Positions 37,086 through 45,601 of a DNA stretch of 64,000 nucleotides are shown here, in pieces. Source of the stretch: Sinomonas atrocyanea. Its GTDB lineage: Bacteria; Actinomycetota; Actinomycetes; Actinomycetales; Micrococcaceae. The notes under the pieces were generated by a model. It saw nothing but the letters and a program-made list of their open reading frames with translations. It made no database searches and was not told the origin of the DNA. The first letter of the stretch is position 1. Every line of letters begins with the position of its first letter. The position numbers and the translations under genes were made by a program. The stretch covers positions 310,001-374,000 of the forward strand of contig NZ_JAUSRH010000001.1 of the NCBI RefSeq assembly GCF_030811715.1. The letters run 5' to 3'.

Positions 37086-39188
37086 TCAGGCGAGGAGGAT
37101 CGTGGGATCCGCTCGGCGGAAGCCGGGCCCTGCAGCCTCTTCGAGGGCGTCCAGGGCTTCGGCGAGGCGCACTGGGCCCAGGTTCGACGCCCAGAATGTG
37201 ATTCCCCCTTCGTGGGCGGGGAACCCGTACCCGAGGGTGAGCAGCAGATCGACGTCGCCGGCGCGCTCGGCGATGCCCTCCCCGAGCAGCAGGGCCGCCT
37301 CGTTGGCCATCGCGGCAAGCGCCCGCTCGACGATTTCCTGACCGGAGAAGGTCCGCTGGGGGGTCTTCTTCGCCGCAGCGGAGTGCTTGATGAGGGCCTC
37401 GACTTCGGGATCGGGAAGGGGGACCCGGGAGCCTTCCTGGTAGCGGTACCAGCCGCGGCCGCTCTTCTGTCCGAACCGGCCCAGCTCGCACAGGGCGTCC
37501 GCGACGTCCGGGTAGCGCTCTCCCGTTCGGCGCACTACCGTCCTGGCCTTTCGCATCCTCCACGCGACATCCAGGCCGGACATATCGGCTACGGCGAAGG
37601 GTCCCATGGCGAACCCGAAGTCCTCCAGAGCAGCGTCGACCTGCTGCGGCAGTGCGCCTTCTTCGACCATGAGCTCGCACTGGCGGCGGTAGGCGTTGAA
37701 AATCCTGTTCCCGATGAAGCCGTCGCACACCCGGGCCACAACGGGAAGCTTGCCCAGGGTACGGGCAGCCGCGAAGGCTGTGTCGAGGGCCTGCTGTCCG
37801 GTCCGCGCGGCCCTGACGACTTCGAGGACCGGTGTCCGGTGCGCGGGGCTGAAGAAGTGCATCCCGACAACCCTCGTCGGATCGTCCAGGCCGGCGGCCA
37901 GCTCGTCGATGTCCAGATAGGACGTGTTGGTCGCCAACGGCACCCCTGGCCGGACAATGCCTTCCAGGTCCTCCAGGACGGCCTTCTTCACGCCGGCGTC
38001 TTCGAATACCGCCTCGACGACGAGGTCTGCCCCGGCGAGAGCGGACAGCGACCCGGAACCTTTGAGGCGGGATGTCCTCGCAACGGCTTCCTCCTCTCCC
38101 AGCCGTCCCTGCGCCACCATCTGCGCGTAGGACTTCGAGAGACGGTCCGCCACAGCGGCGGCAGCAGAGGGGTCGGTGTCCACCACAGTGGCGAGAATGC
38201 CAGCCTCGACGAATGCCCGGGCGATGGCGGCCCCCATGGTCCCGGCGCCGACGATCCCGGCTGAGCGGATCTCGACGGGGACGCTCGCCCGGTTCGCCTT
38301 CTCGGCAGCCTTACGGGCGAAGAACAGGTGACGGAGCGCCGCCGCCTCCACGCCCTCCCGCAGCCGGCTGAACTCCCTGCGCTCATGGGCCAGCGCCTCA
38401 GCGGCAGGGAGCACGAGGCCCGCAAAGACCGCACCGACGGCGGCCACCGTCTGCGGCCGGGCGCCACGGCGGGACAGCACCGAAAGGGCCGCCTGCTCGA
38501 GGGCACCGCACTCGTCCTCCGGAACTGGCAGGTCGCGGAGGACCCGCTTCCCGGCCATCCCCCGGGCGTATGACACTGCTTCGTCGCGGAGCGAGGCGTC
38601 GACGACCTTGTCGACCAGTCCTTCGGCGAGGGCGGCCTCGGCCGGGATGCGCCTGCCGGAGGTGACCAGGTCGAGCGTACGGGCACCGCCGAGGATGCGC
38701 AGGGGCCGCTGGGTGCCCCCTGCGCCGGGAATCATGCCCAGAGTGATTTCGGGGAGTCCGACCACCGCCCCGCCGAGCGCCACCCTGGCGTCGCAGCCCA
38801 GGGCGAGCTCGAAGCCGCCCCCAAGTGTGGCGCCCGAGAGGGCGGCCACGACCGGCTTCGGACAGGATTCGATCGCCTCGATGACTGCTGGCAGCTCGGG
38901 CGGAGGCAGAGGACCGGCGAATTCGCGGAGGTCTGAGCCTGAGATGAAGTTCGCGCCTGCGCCGATGAGCACCAGTGCCACGACTTCGGAGTCCGAGGAC
39001 GCCGTGCGGACGCCGGACAGGAGGCCTGAACGGACCTGAGCGGTGCTGGCGTTCACCGGCGGGTTGTCGATCGTTAGAACGGCGACGCGGTCCTCGACCT
39101 CGTAGCGCACGCAGGCCGGACCGGCGTATACCGGGGCGGGAGCGGGGCTTCCAGACGTTGGCTGCAGGGCCCGGGTGGATGTCGTCAT
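37086..39188 (-). CDS. Bifunctional enoyl-CoA hydratase / 3-hydroxyacyl-CoA dehydrogenase (FadB/FadJ-type)
   Basis: A 700-residue fusion. The N-terminal crotonase domain has the oxyanion site GANFISGSDLREFAG and the acid region GLPEITLGMIPGAGGTQR. The NAD domain has the motif GIVGAGTMGAAIARAF, and GMHFFSPAHRTPVLEVV carries the catalytic His. The C-terminal domain contains GFIGNRIFNAYRRQCELM. It converts enoyl-CoA to 3-ketoacyl-CoA. AAAGGAC precedes the ATG. It is the last gene of the operon that starts with the MmgE/PrpD gene. No thiolase is encoded nearby, so chain cleavage must rely on a gene elsewhere or on a different reaction. Confidence 0.93.
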   Translation of the reverse strand: MTTSTRALQPTSGSPAPAPVYAGPACVRYEVEDRVAVLTIDNPPVNASTAQVRSGLLSGVRTASSDSEVVALVLIGAGANFISGSDLREFAGPLPPPELPAVIEAIESCPKPVVAALSGATLGGGFELALGCDARVALGGAVVGLPEITLGMIPGAGGTQRPLRILGGARTLDLVTSGRRIPAEAALAEGLVDKVVDASLRDEAVSYARGMAGKRVLRDLPVPEDECGALEQAALSVLSRRGARPQTVAAVGAVFAGLVLPAAEALAHERREFSRLREGVEAAALRHLFFARKAAEKANRASVPVEIRSAGIVGAGTMGAAIARAFVEAGILATVVDTDPSAAAAVADRLSKSYAQMVAQGRLGEEEAVARTSRLKGSGSLSALAGADLVVEAVFEDAGVKKAVLEDLEGIVRPGVPLATNTSYLDIDELAAGLDDPTRVVGMHFFSPAHRTPVLEVVRAARTGQQALDTAFAAARTLGKLPVVARVCDGFIGNRIFNAYRRQCELMVEEGALPQQVDAALEDFGFAMGPFAVADMSGLDVAWRMRKARTVVRRTGERYPDVADALCELGRFGQKSGRGWYRYQEGSRVPLPDPEVEALIKHSAAAKKTPQRTFSGQEIVERALAAMANEAALLLGEGIAERAGDVDLLLTLGYGFPAHEGGITFWASNLGPVRLAEALDALEEAAGPGFRRADPTILLA

Positions 39189-39229
39189 GGGTGTCCTTTC
39201 GCGAGTGGCGGATCCGGTGCGGGCAGCGG

Positions 39230-40363
39230 TCAGCCCATGAAGTTGAAGGCCTTCTTCCAGACCGCTTCGTCCTTGTCCGCGTACTTGGCGAAGTCCTGCT
39301 CAGTGAAGAGGTGGAACTGCGGGGTGCCGGCCTTGGGCAGCTGGTAGTCCCCGGACTTGACCTGGTCGATGTCCGTCCGGGACGGGGCGAAGCCCTGCGC
39401 CGCGGCGAACTTCTGGCCTGCCTTGGACATCGTCCAGTTCATGAAGACCTGCGCGGCCGGGCTCTTGGCGCCTGCCGGCGTCAGGCCGAGGACGCCCGCC
39501 GAGGCGGAGACGCCCGCCTCGGGGATGACGAGCTTGATCGGGGCCCCGCTGAGTTCGGTGGCCAGGGCGTTGTTGAAGCTGACGGATGCGATGGTGATCT
39601 CACCGCGTGCCAGGGCATCGACCTGGGTGGCGGTGGAGTCGTAGATCTTGGGCTGGTTCTTCGCCTGGGCGGCGAGGAAGTCAGGGCCGAAAGCACTGAT
39701 CTGGAAGTGGGCCAGGGCGTTCAGCGTCCCGCCTGTCGTGATGGCGTCGATGCCCAGCTTTCCCTTGTACTTCGGGTCGGCGAGGTCTTCCCACTTGGTG
39801 GGCGGATCCTGGGTGATCGCGGAGGAGTTGTAGGCCATCGCATTGACGAAGTAGTAGCAGGTGACGAAGTTGTCGCTGGTCCACGCCTTCTCCGCTGCGA
39901 GAGCGGCGTACGAGGGGGTGCGGTAGGGGACGAAGACGCCCTTGTCGGTGAACTGCCGGGCGAGCCTGATGTCCGTCATGCGGACCAGCCCGGCGGTGAG
40001 CTTGCCGGCGCCGAACTCGGACAGGGCCCGCTCGGCGAGCTTGTTCGTCGCCAGACGGGTCAGGTCGACCTTGATGCCGGTCTCGGCGAGGAACCGGGCG
40101 TCTGTCAGGTCCTCGGCCTCCTTGCCTGTGCCCGAGTAGAGCTTGACGGTGTCTTTCTTGGCCGCCTCGTACAGTGCCTTGTCGGCGATCAGCTCGCCGT
40201 CGATCCGGAGCCCGTCCGAGGTGTCGACCTTCGGCATCGGCAGCAGCTGCTGCGCGGCCGAACCGGTGCCCTGGTCGCCGGCGCCAGCGGCGCCGCCGCA
40301 GCCGCTGAGGGAAGCGGCGAGGCCGATGGAAAGAATCAGGGCTGCAAGGTGTTTTCTCATCAT
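39230..40363 (-). CDS. ABC transporter substrate-binding lipoprotein
   Basis: A 377-residue periplasmic-type binding protein (SBP_bac family, related to iron/thiamine/2-aminoethylphosphonate binders). The signal peptide ends in the lipobox LSGC, followed by a Gly/Ala-rich linker. The body has KLYSGTGKEAEDLTDARF, NAMAYNSSAI, WEDLADPKYKGKLGID and AQVFMNWTMSKAGQKFAAAQ. No clear iron-binding Tyr pair was seen, so an organic ligand is as likely. AAGGAAAC precedes two adjacent ATG codons (40363, 40360). It is 32 bases after the permease gene in the same operon. Confidence 0.9.
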   Translation of the reverse strand: MMRKHLAALILSIGLAASLSGCGGAAGAGDQGTGSAAQQLLPMPKVDTSDGLRIDGELIADKALYEAAKKDTVKLYSGTGKEAEDLTDARFLAETGIKVDLTRLATNKLAERALSEFGAGKLTAGLVRMTDIRLARQFTDKGVFVPYRTPSYAALAAEKAWTSDNFVTCYYFVNAMAYNSSAITQDPPTKWEDLADPKYKGKLGIDAITTGGTLNALAHFQISAFGPDFLAAQAKNQPKIYDSTATQVDALARGEITIASVSFNNALATELSGAPIKLVIPEAGVSASAGVLGLTPAGAKSPAAQVFMNWTMSKAGQKFAAAQGFAPSRTDIDQVKSGDYQLPKAGTPQFHLFTEQDFAKYADKDEAVWKKAFNFMG

Positions 40364-40395
40364 TGAGGTTTCCTTCGTGGTGTAGGAGCGAACAT

Positions 40396-42165
40396 TCAGA
40401 GGCGGCCGGCGCTGCCGCGCGCCCCGAGCAGCCGGGGCAGGAGGCTGAGGACGAACATGAGCAGGCAGTACATGAGCGCCAGCGCTGCTGCGCTGCGGAG
40501 CGCCCCGCCGTTCTCGAACTGGTCGTAGATGGCGATCGAGAGGATCCGGGTGTCGTTGGTGTAGAGGAAGAGCGGGACGGTGATCTCCCGCATGCTCAGC
40601 ATCATCAGGAGCAGGAAGGTCGAGGAGATCGAGACCCGCAGGAGGGGGACGGTGACCGCCGAGATCGCCCTGATCCGCCGTGCTCCCAGGAGGACTGCAC
40701 TGTCCTCGAGGTCCCTGTCGGTGGCCTGGATCGCGGCAGCGATGCCGCGGAAGCCCTGGGGCAGCTGGATCGCGACGAATCCGATGACCAGCACCCACAG
40801 GGTCCCGTACACGGGGACGGGCATCACGAGCCAGGTCCACAGCAGGCCGATGCCAAGGACGACAGCGGGGATCGCGAGCGGGACCATGGAGATGGCCTCG
40901 AGCGTGCCCCTCGCCGACAGCTTCGTCCGGTACACGGTGTAGCCGAGGATGAAGGCCAGTGCCGTCCCTGCGAGGGCGGCCGCCACCGCGACGATGACGC
41001 TGTTGGCGGTCGCCTTCGCGAAGACGTCAGAGCTCAGGGCCTGGGCGAAGGACGAGAAGTCCACGGCACCGGGCCTTCCCAGGGCCGAGAAGGACTGCAT
41101 GTACGGCGAGGTGCGCACGGCCGTGAGCAGCAATGCCGACAGCGGGAGCACCATGGACATCATGAAGTAGGCGAAGGCCAGGGCCAGGGCCGGGAGACGG
41201 AGCGAGCCGAGGGGGAGCACCCGCGCCTTGACGCCCTTCCCGGAGACCGTGGTGTACGAGCGCCGGGCCAGTATCCTGCGCTGGACGAGCGTCATCACCA
41301 CGACGGCGGCCACGAGGACGACCGAGACCACGGCCGCCTCGTTGCCCCGGGACGGTGTGGTGTTGATCAGCCGGTAGATGAAGGTGGGCAGGGTATCGAT
41401 CTGGCCCGGCGTGGCGAGCACCTGGGCGACGGGGAAGTTCTCGAGGACGTGGATGAAGATCAGCAGCCCCGACCCGAGGATGGCCGGCAGCGCCAGGGGG
41501 ACCGTCACCGATCGGATGGTCCGCCAGGTGGAGCCTCCGTGGACACCGGCGGCGTCTTCGAGATCGGGGTTCATCAGGGACATGGCGCCGTGGATGAGGA
41601 GGAAGGCATAGGGCGCGTAGTACATGGCCATGACCATGGTGACCCCGGGCAGCGAGTAGACGTCGACGCGGACGCCCAGGCCCAGATCGTGGAGGGCGAC
41701 ATTCAGCAGCCCGGATCCGGGGCTCCCCAGGACCGCCCAGGAGAGCGCTCCCACGTAGGAGGGCAGGAAGAGCGGCATCATCCCCGATAGGAAGACAAGC
41801 CGTCTGAGCGGGGTGTCGGTGCGCGCGCAGATGAAGGCCAGGGACCCCCCGATGAGAAGCGCCAGGACGGTCGCCCCGGCAGCCATCAACACCGAGTTCC
41901 CCGCTGCACCGAGCAGGCCGCCCTCTGCCAGCACCTTGAAGTTGCGCAGGGTCAGGCTAAAGCTGAAGTTGCCCGGACGCGGCACGTCGCTGCTCACCGA
42001 AGCCAGCAGGATGAACCCGGCCGGGACAAGGACGAGGAACGCCACCACGAGCACCAGCGGCAGGCTCGCGAACCGGCCCTTGCTGCGGGCCCTGCGGGCA
42101 GGCGGAGTCCCGCCCGCTGCTTCTGTCGGTGGCGTCTCCGTCGCGGGGTCAAGGACGGTGCTCAC
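40396..42165 (-). CDS. ABC transporter permease, two fused membrane units
   Basis: A 589-residue permease with about 12 TM segments, two BPD_transp_1 domains in one chain as in FbpB/ThiP. EAA loops appear in each half (EDAAGVHGGSTWRTIRSVTVPLALP and EDSAVLLGARRIRAISAVTVPLL, where they contact the ATPase). The GTG at 42165 overlaps the stop of the ATPase gene as GTGA, which fixes the start and implies translational coupling. The frame upstream is a shadow of the ATPase gene. It forms the channel for the importer of the catabolic island. Confidence 0.92.
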   Translation of the reverse strand: MSTVLDPATETPPTEAAGGTPPARRARSKGRFASLPLVLVVAFLVLVPAGFILLASVSSDVPRPGNFSFSLTLRNFKVLAEGGLLGAAGNSVLMAAGATVLALLIGGSLAFICARTDTPLRRLVFLSGMMPLFLPSYVGALSWAVLGSPGSGLLNVALHDLGLGVRVDVYSLPGVTMVMAMYYAPYAFLLIHGAMSLMNPDLEDAAGVHGGSTWRTIRSVTVPLALPAILGSGLLIFIHVLENFPVAQVLATPGQIDTLPTFIYRLINTTPSRGNEAAVVSVVLVAAVVVMTLVQRRILARRSYTTVSGKGVKARVLPLGSLRLPALALAFAYFMMSMVLPLSALLLTAVRTSPYMQSFSALGRPGAVDFSSFAQALSSDVFAKATANSVIVAVAAALAGTALAFILGYTVYRTKLSARGTLEAISMVPLAIPAVVLGIGLLWTWLVMPVPVYGTLWVLVIGFVAIQLPQGFRGIAAAIQATDRDLEDSAVLLGARRIRAISAVTVPLLRVSISSTFLLLMMLSMREITVPLFLYTNDTRILSIAIYDQFENGGALRSAAALALMYCLLMFVLSLLPRLLGARGSAGRL

Positions 42166-43280
42166 GCGGCCACCGCCTGTTCGGTCGGCTGGGGCACCTC
42201 GTCGGGCAGGACCAGGATGTGGTCCGGATCGACCCGGACCCGGACCCGGCTGCCGGGCGCGAGGCCGGCGGCCGCCTCGGAGGGCACCAGCGCGTCCAGA
42301 GTCAGCCCGGAAGGGAGCAGGGACAGCCTGCACCGCAGCGACGCACCCTGGAACACCGCCACCTCGACTACTGCCGCGAAGGTGTTGATGCCGTCCTGGC
42401 CGTCCCCCGGCTCCGCCTCGACGCGGATGTCCTCAGGACGCAGGCACACGCTGGCTGGGGCCGGCGCGCCAGTTCGGCTCGCCCTCAGCGCGATGTCGTG
42501 TCCTTTGACCTTGAGCACCCCGTGATGGGTCTGGCCCTCGAGGGGAAAGACGTTGGTGACGCCGAGGAAGGAGGCGATCGAAGCGCTTGCCGGCGTCCGG
42601 TAGATGCTCTGCGGGGTGCCGAGCTGGGTGATGCGCCCGGACTGCATGATGGCGATCCTGTCCGCCAGCGCCAGGGCTTCCTGCTGGTCGTGGGTCACGT
42701 AGAGGCTGGTGAGCCCCTGCTCGAGCTGGATCCGCCGGAGCTCGACCCGGAGGTCGTCCCTGAGCCGAGCATCGAGGTTGGACAGCGGCTCGTCCAGCAG
42801 GAGGACACTGGGGGCCATCGCCATCGATCGGGCCAGCGCGACGCGCTGCATCTGGCCGCCGCTGAGCATGCTCGCACCCCGGTCCGCGAGGTGGGCCAGC
42901 CCGACTGTCTCGAGGACCTCCAGGGCCCTCGTGCGCTGCTGCTGGCGTGAGGCTCCCTTCATCTTCAGGGGGAAGGCCACATTCTCGAGCACGCTCTTGT
43001 GGGGCCACACCGCGTACGACTGGAAGACCATTCCGACGTTGCGCCTGAAGGCCGGGACCGACTTGCCGGCAGCGCCGTCGAAGACCACCCTGTTCCCGAT
43101 CGTTATCGTCCCCGCTGTCGGCGTCTCGAGCCCGGCGATCGATCGCATGGTGCTGGTCTTGCCGCAGCCGGACTGTCCCAGGAGGACCAGGGACTCCCCG
43201 TCGGGGATCGTCAGGTCGAGGTCCTGGATGGCAGCGTGGCTGCCGTAGCGGAGCTCGAGTCCCCTCACTGTCACTTCCAT
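42162..43280 (-). CDS. ABC transporter ATP-binding protein (PotA/FbpC type)
   Basis: A 372-residue ATPase. Walker A is GQSGCGKTS, the Q-loop is MVFQSYAVWPHKSV, the signature is LSGGQMQR, Walker B is VLLLDEPLSNLD, and the His switch is VTHDQQEAL. A C-terminal TOBE domain covers roughly residues 280-360. The Fbp/Pot type imports ferric iron, polyamines, phosphonates or similar solutes. The ATG at 43280 has AAAGGGACG ahead and matches the family N-terminus (MEVTVRGLELRYG). It lies between the MmgE/PrpD gene (23 bases) and the permease (overlap). Confidence 0.95.
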   Translation of the reverse strand: MEVTVRGLELRYGSHAAIQDLDLTIPDGESLVLLGQSGCGKTSTMRSIAGLETPTAGTITIGNRVVFDGAAGKSVPAFRRNVGMVFQSYAVWPHKSVLENVAFPLKMKGASRQQQRTRALEVLETVGLAHLADRGASMLSGGQMQRVALARSMAMAPSVLLLDEPLSNLDARLRDDLRVELRRIQLEQGLTSLYVTHDQQEALALADRIAIMQSGRITQLGTPQSIYRTPASASIASFLGVTNVFPLEGQTHHGVLKVKGHDIALRASRTGAPAPASVCLRPEDIRVEAEPGDGQDGINTFAAVVEVAVFQGASLRCRLSLLPSGLTLDALVPSEAAAGLAPGSRVRVRVDPDHILVLPDEVPQPTEQAVAA

Positions 43281-43303
43281 GGCACGTCCCTTTCCGTTCG
43301 GCT

Positions 43304-44701
43304 TCAGACCGCTGCCGGCGACCGAGTGAGCGAGATGGCGCGATCGATGTCGTCGAGGAAGGCGAGTCCTGCGAAGTTCCACGCTCCATCGATGAGGTCG
43401 CGTGTCCCCTCCTCCCCGATCACCGGCTCAGCCAGTCCCCGCGCCTTCCGCTCCAGGTCTTGGTCGGACATGGGGTTGTCGGGTTCGCCGTACGGCTGCT
43501 CGACCCGGTGGCTCACCTTCGTTCCGTCAGCGAGGCGGATGGTGACCTCGGCCGGGCGGCCGGTCTTCGGGTAGGCGGCATCTGCCGCCTCGTCCAGGTA
43601 GACACGGACCTTCTCCATCACGCGGCGTACCCCCGGATCGGAGCGGCTGGATTCGTCGAAGTCCGTCAGGGTCACCCCTCCGCGGACGAGAGCCAGCGCG
43701 ACGGTGTATGGCAGGCTCAGCTGGGCGTCGAGGACGGTGCCGGTCTCCGTGTGGGCGTGGCGGGTCGCGATGCCGAAGGTGCCGACCTCGATGGAGTCGA
43801 TCTGGGCGATGTCGAGCGTGTGCTCCTGCGACAGGGCGAGGACCGCGTCGATCGCACCGTGGAGGTGGCGGCAGCAGGGGTAGGGCTTGACGTATGTCCT
43901 CCGGATCACCCAGTTCGCACCCAGGCCATCGCGCACGGTCGCCGGGTTCCAGTCAGTGCCGGGCTTCCCGGCGAAGGCGGCGAAATAGCCGTCCGTTCCC
44001 TCCAGGACGGTCGTCGGGCCGGTCAGCCCCGCCTCTGCCAGGTCGGCGCTGACGATCCCGTCCCGCGCAGCCTTGCCGGGGTGGAGGCGCTTGACCTCGG
44101 CCGACTGGCCGAGGAACTCGAACAGGCCGCCCGCGTGCGATCCAGCGATGCCCAGGGCATTCGCCGTGAGCTCGGCGTCGAAGCCGCGGAGGGCGCTCAC
44201 GGCTGCAGCTGCGCCGAGGACACCTGCGATGGGCGTGTTGTGGAAGTGGTTGTTGCGCGTCGCGGGGTGGCCCGCGTCGGCGATCCTGCAGGCCAGCTCC
44301 ATCCCGATGGCCGAGGCACGCAGGATGGCCTCCGCGGAGGATCCCGCCTCCTGCGCCACGGCGAAGACGGCAGGCAGGACAGCGGAGGTCGGATGCATGC
44401 TCCCCGGCGTGTAGCCCTCATCGGATTCGATCCCGTGCCCATTGGTGCCGTTGATGAGAGCTGCCCCCAGCACGGAGCTGCGCCCGAAGCCCAGAGCCGT
44501 GGCGGACCCACCCGGGTACATGCGGCCGACGTGCTTCCCGACAGCGGCCGAGACCGGGCCGACCGCGCTGGCGACGACCCCGGCCAGATGGTCCAGGATC
44601 AGCCGCCGCGCATGATGGTCCACCTCGGGAGGCAGTGCCCTGTCCCGCTGCACGGCAACCCACTCGGCGACATCCCTGGTCAAACGCGTCTCATCGGTCA
44701 T
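43304..44701 (-). CDS. MmgE/PrpD family protein (2-methylcitrate dehydratase / cis-aconitate decarboxylase fold)
   Basis: A 465-residue protein of the MmgE/PrpD superfamily. Typical stretches are DHHARRLILDHLAGVVAS, FGRSSVLGAALINGTNGHGIESDEG, SAVLPAVFAVAQEAG and KPYPCCRHLHGAIDAVLAL, with NNHFHNTPIAGVLGAAAA. Members dehydrate 2-methylcitrate or related tricarboxylates, or decarboxylate cis-aconitate. No prpB/prpC genes are nearby, so methylcitrate is not obviously the substrate. The ATG at 44701 is chosen (MTDETRLTRDVAEWV), with GGGAG upstream. It is the first gene of the operon with the ABC importer and the fused hydratase/dehydrogenase, under the palindrome at 44784. Confidence 0.9.
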   Translation of the reverse strand: MTDETRLTRDVAEWVAVQRDRALPPEVDHHARRLILDHLAGVVASAVGPVSAAVGKHVGRMYPGGSATALGFGRSSVLGAALINGTNGHGIESDEGYTPGSMHPTSAVLPAVFAVAQEAGSSAEAILRASAIGMELACRIADAGHPATRNNHFHNTPIAGVLGAAAAVSALRGFDAELTANALGIAGSHAGGLFEFLGQSAEVKRLHPGKAARDGIVSADLAEAGLTGPTTVLEGTDGYFAAFAGKPGTDWNPATVRDGLGANWVIRRTYVKPYPCCRHLHGAIDAVLALSQEHTLDIAQIDSIEVGTFGIATRHAHTETGTVLDAQLSLPYTVALALVRGGVTLTDFDESSRSDPGVRRVMEKVRVYLDEAADAAYPKTGRPAEVTIRLADGTKVSHRVEQPYGEPDNPMSDQDLERKARGLAEPVIGEEGTRDLIDGAWNFAGLAFLDDIDRAISLTRSPAAV

Positions 44702-44783
44702 TCTTCGGCTCTCCCAACTCTGAAGGAACGGCCGCGGCAGAGCCCGGCCCGTCATCGCACCTGCTGGACGTGAGCCAGACTAC

Positions 44784-44799
44784 ATACTCTATAGAGTGT
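44784..44799. promoter_or_regulatory. Candidate GntR-type operator (site 3)
   Basis: ATACTCTATAGAGTGT with flank TGTCTACGG, between the divergent prpD-type and gntR genes. It matches the reverse complement of site 2 over about 22 bases with one or two differences. Confidence 0.65.
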
Positions 44800-44875
44800 T
44801 GTCTACGGAACATTGGATACCTAGAGGCGATCTGGCACACTATGGACTATTGAGCAGCTTGGGAAGGAGTGGGAC

Positions 44876-45589
44876 GTGAGCAGTGGAATCGAAGGTGTCG
44901 CCCCGCCCATGAGCCGGACCGCCTATGTCGCGGAGCGGATCAAGGACGATGTCGCGAACGGCGTCATCAAGCCAGGCGAACTCATCAAGCAGACAGTGAT
45001 CGCCAAGCGGTACGGTGTGAGCGCCACTCCCGTCCGTGAGGCCCTCCGGCTGCTGGAGTCCGATGGGGTCATCACCTATTCGGCCCATCGCGGGGCGTCC
45101 GTCCGAGAGCTCAATCCCGAGTCCGCAGGAGACCTGTACCGGCTGCGGGCGGCAGCAGAGGCCGTGGCCGCGCAGATCGCCGTGGAACGCATGACTCCCG
45201 CCGGACTGCAGAAGGTGCGGAGCAAACACGAGAGGCTCGAATCAGCGCTCGGACAGGGAGGCGCGACCCCCGCCGAACTGTCCGTTCTGAATCGCGAGTT
45301 CCACTTCGCGATCTACGAGATGTCCTCGCCCATCATCGTCCAGCACCTCGAGATCCTCTGGTCGCGCTTCACTCCCGGCTCCACGGTCTGGCGGGACCAG
45401 GAGGACGCGGCCGAGCTGCAGAAGGAACACGACCAGATCCTCGCAGCCGTCGAAGCCAGGGACGCGGGGGCCGCGGCAGCCCTCACCGCCGCCCACATCG
45501 AACATGCGGCGCAGATCCGTGAACGGCATCCTGAAACGCGCGCAGCAGGCACCGACGACCGCCAGGTCTTCCCCCCTGACCCGCGCTGA
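44876..45589 (+). CDS. GntR-family (FCD) transcriptional regulator
   Basis: A 237-residue regulator. The N-terminal winged helix reads IAKRYGVSATPVREALRLLESDGVI, the standard GntR recognition helix. The C-terminal FCD effector domain contains LYRLRAAAEAVAAQIAVERM, NREFHFAIYEMS and EHDQILAAVEARD. FCD proteins usually repress and release DNA on binding an organic acid. It starts with GTG after GAAGGAG. It is divergent from the prpD-ABC-hydratase operon, with a palindrome between them. The same element at two further promoters in the island makes it the probable regulator of the whole pathway. Confidence 0.94.
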   Translation: MSSGIEGVAPPMSRTAYVAERIKDDVANGVIKPGELIKQTVIAKRYGVSATPVREALRLLESDGVITYSAHRGASVRELNPESAGDLYRLRAAAEAVAAQIAVERMTPAGLQKVRSKHERLESALGQGGATPAELSVLNREFHFAIYEMSSPIIVQHLEILWSRFTPGSTVWRDQEDAAELQKEHDQILAAVEARDAGAAAALTAAHIEHAAQIRERHPETRAAGTDDRQVFPPDPR

Positions 45590-45601
45590 CCTCCACGCGG
45601 C

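Noticed and set aside
43304-44701. Methylcitrate cycle assignment for the MmgE/PrpD gene
   Set aside because: No methylcitrate synthase or methylisocitrate lyase nearby; the superfamily has several activities.
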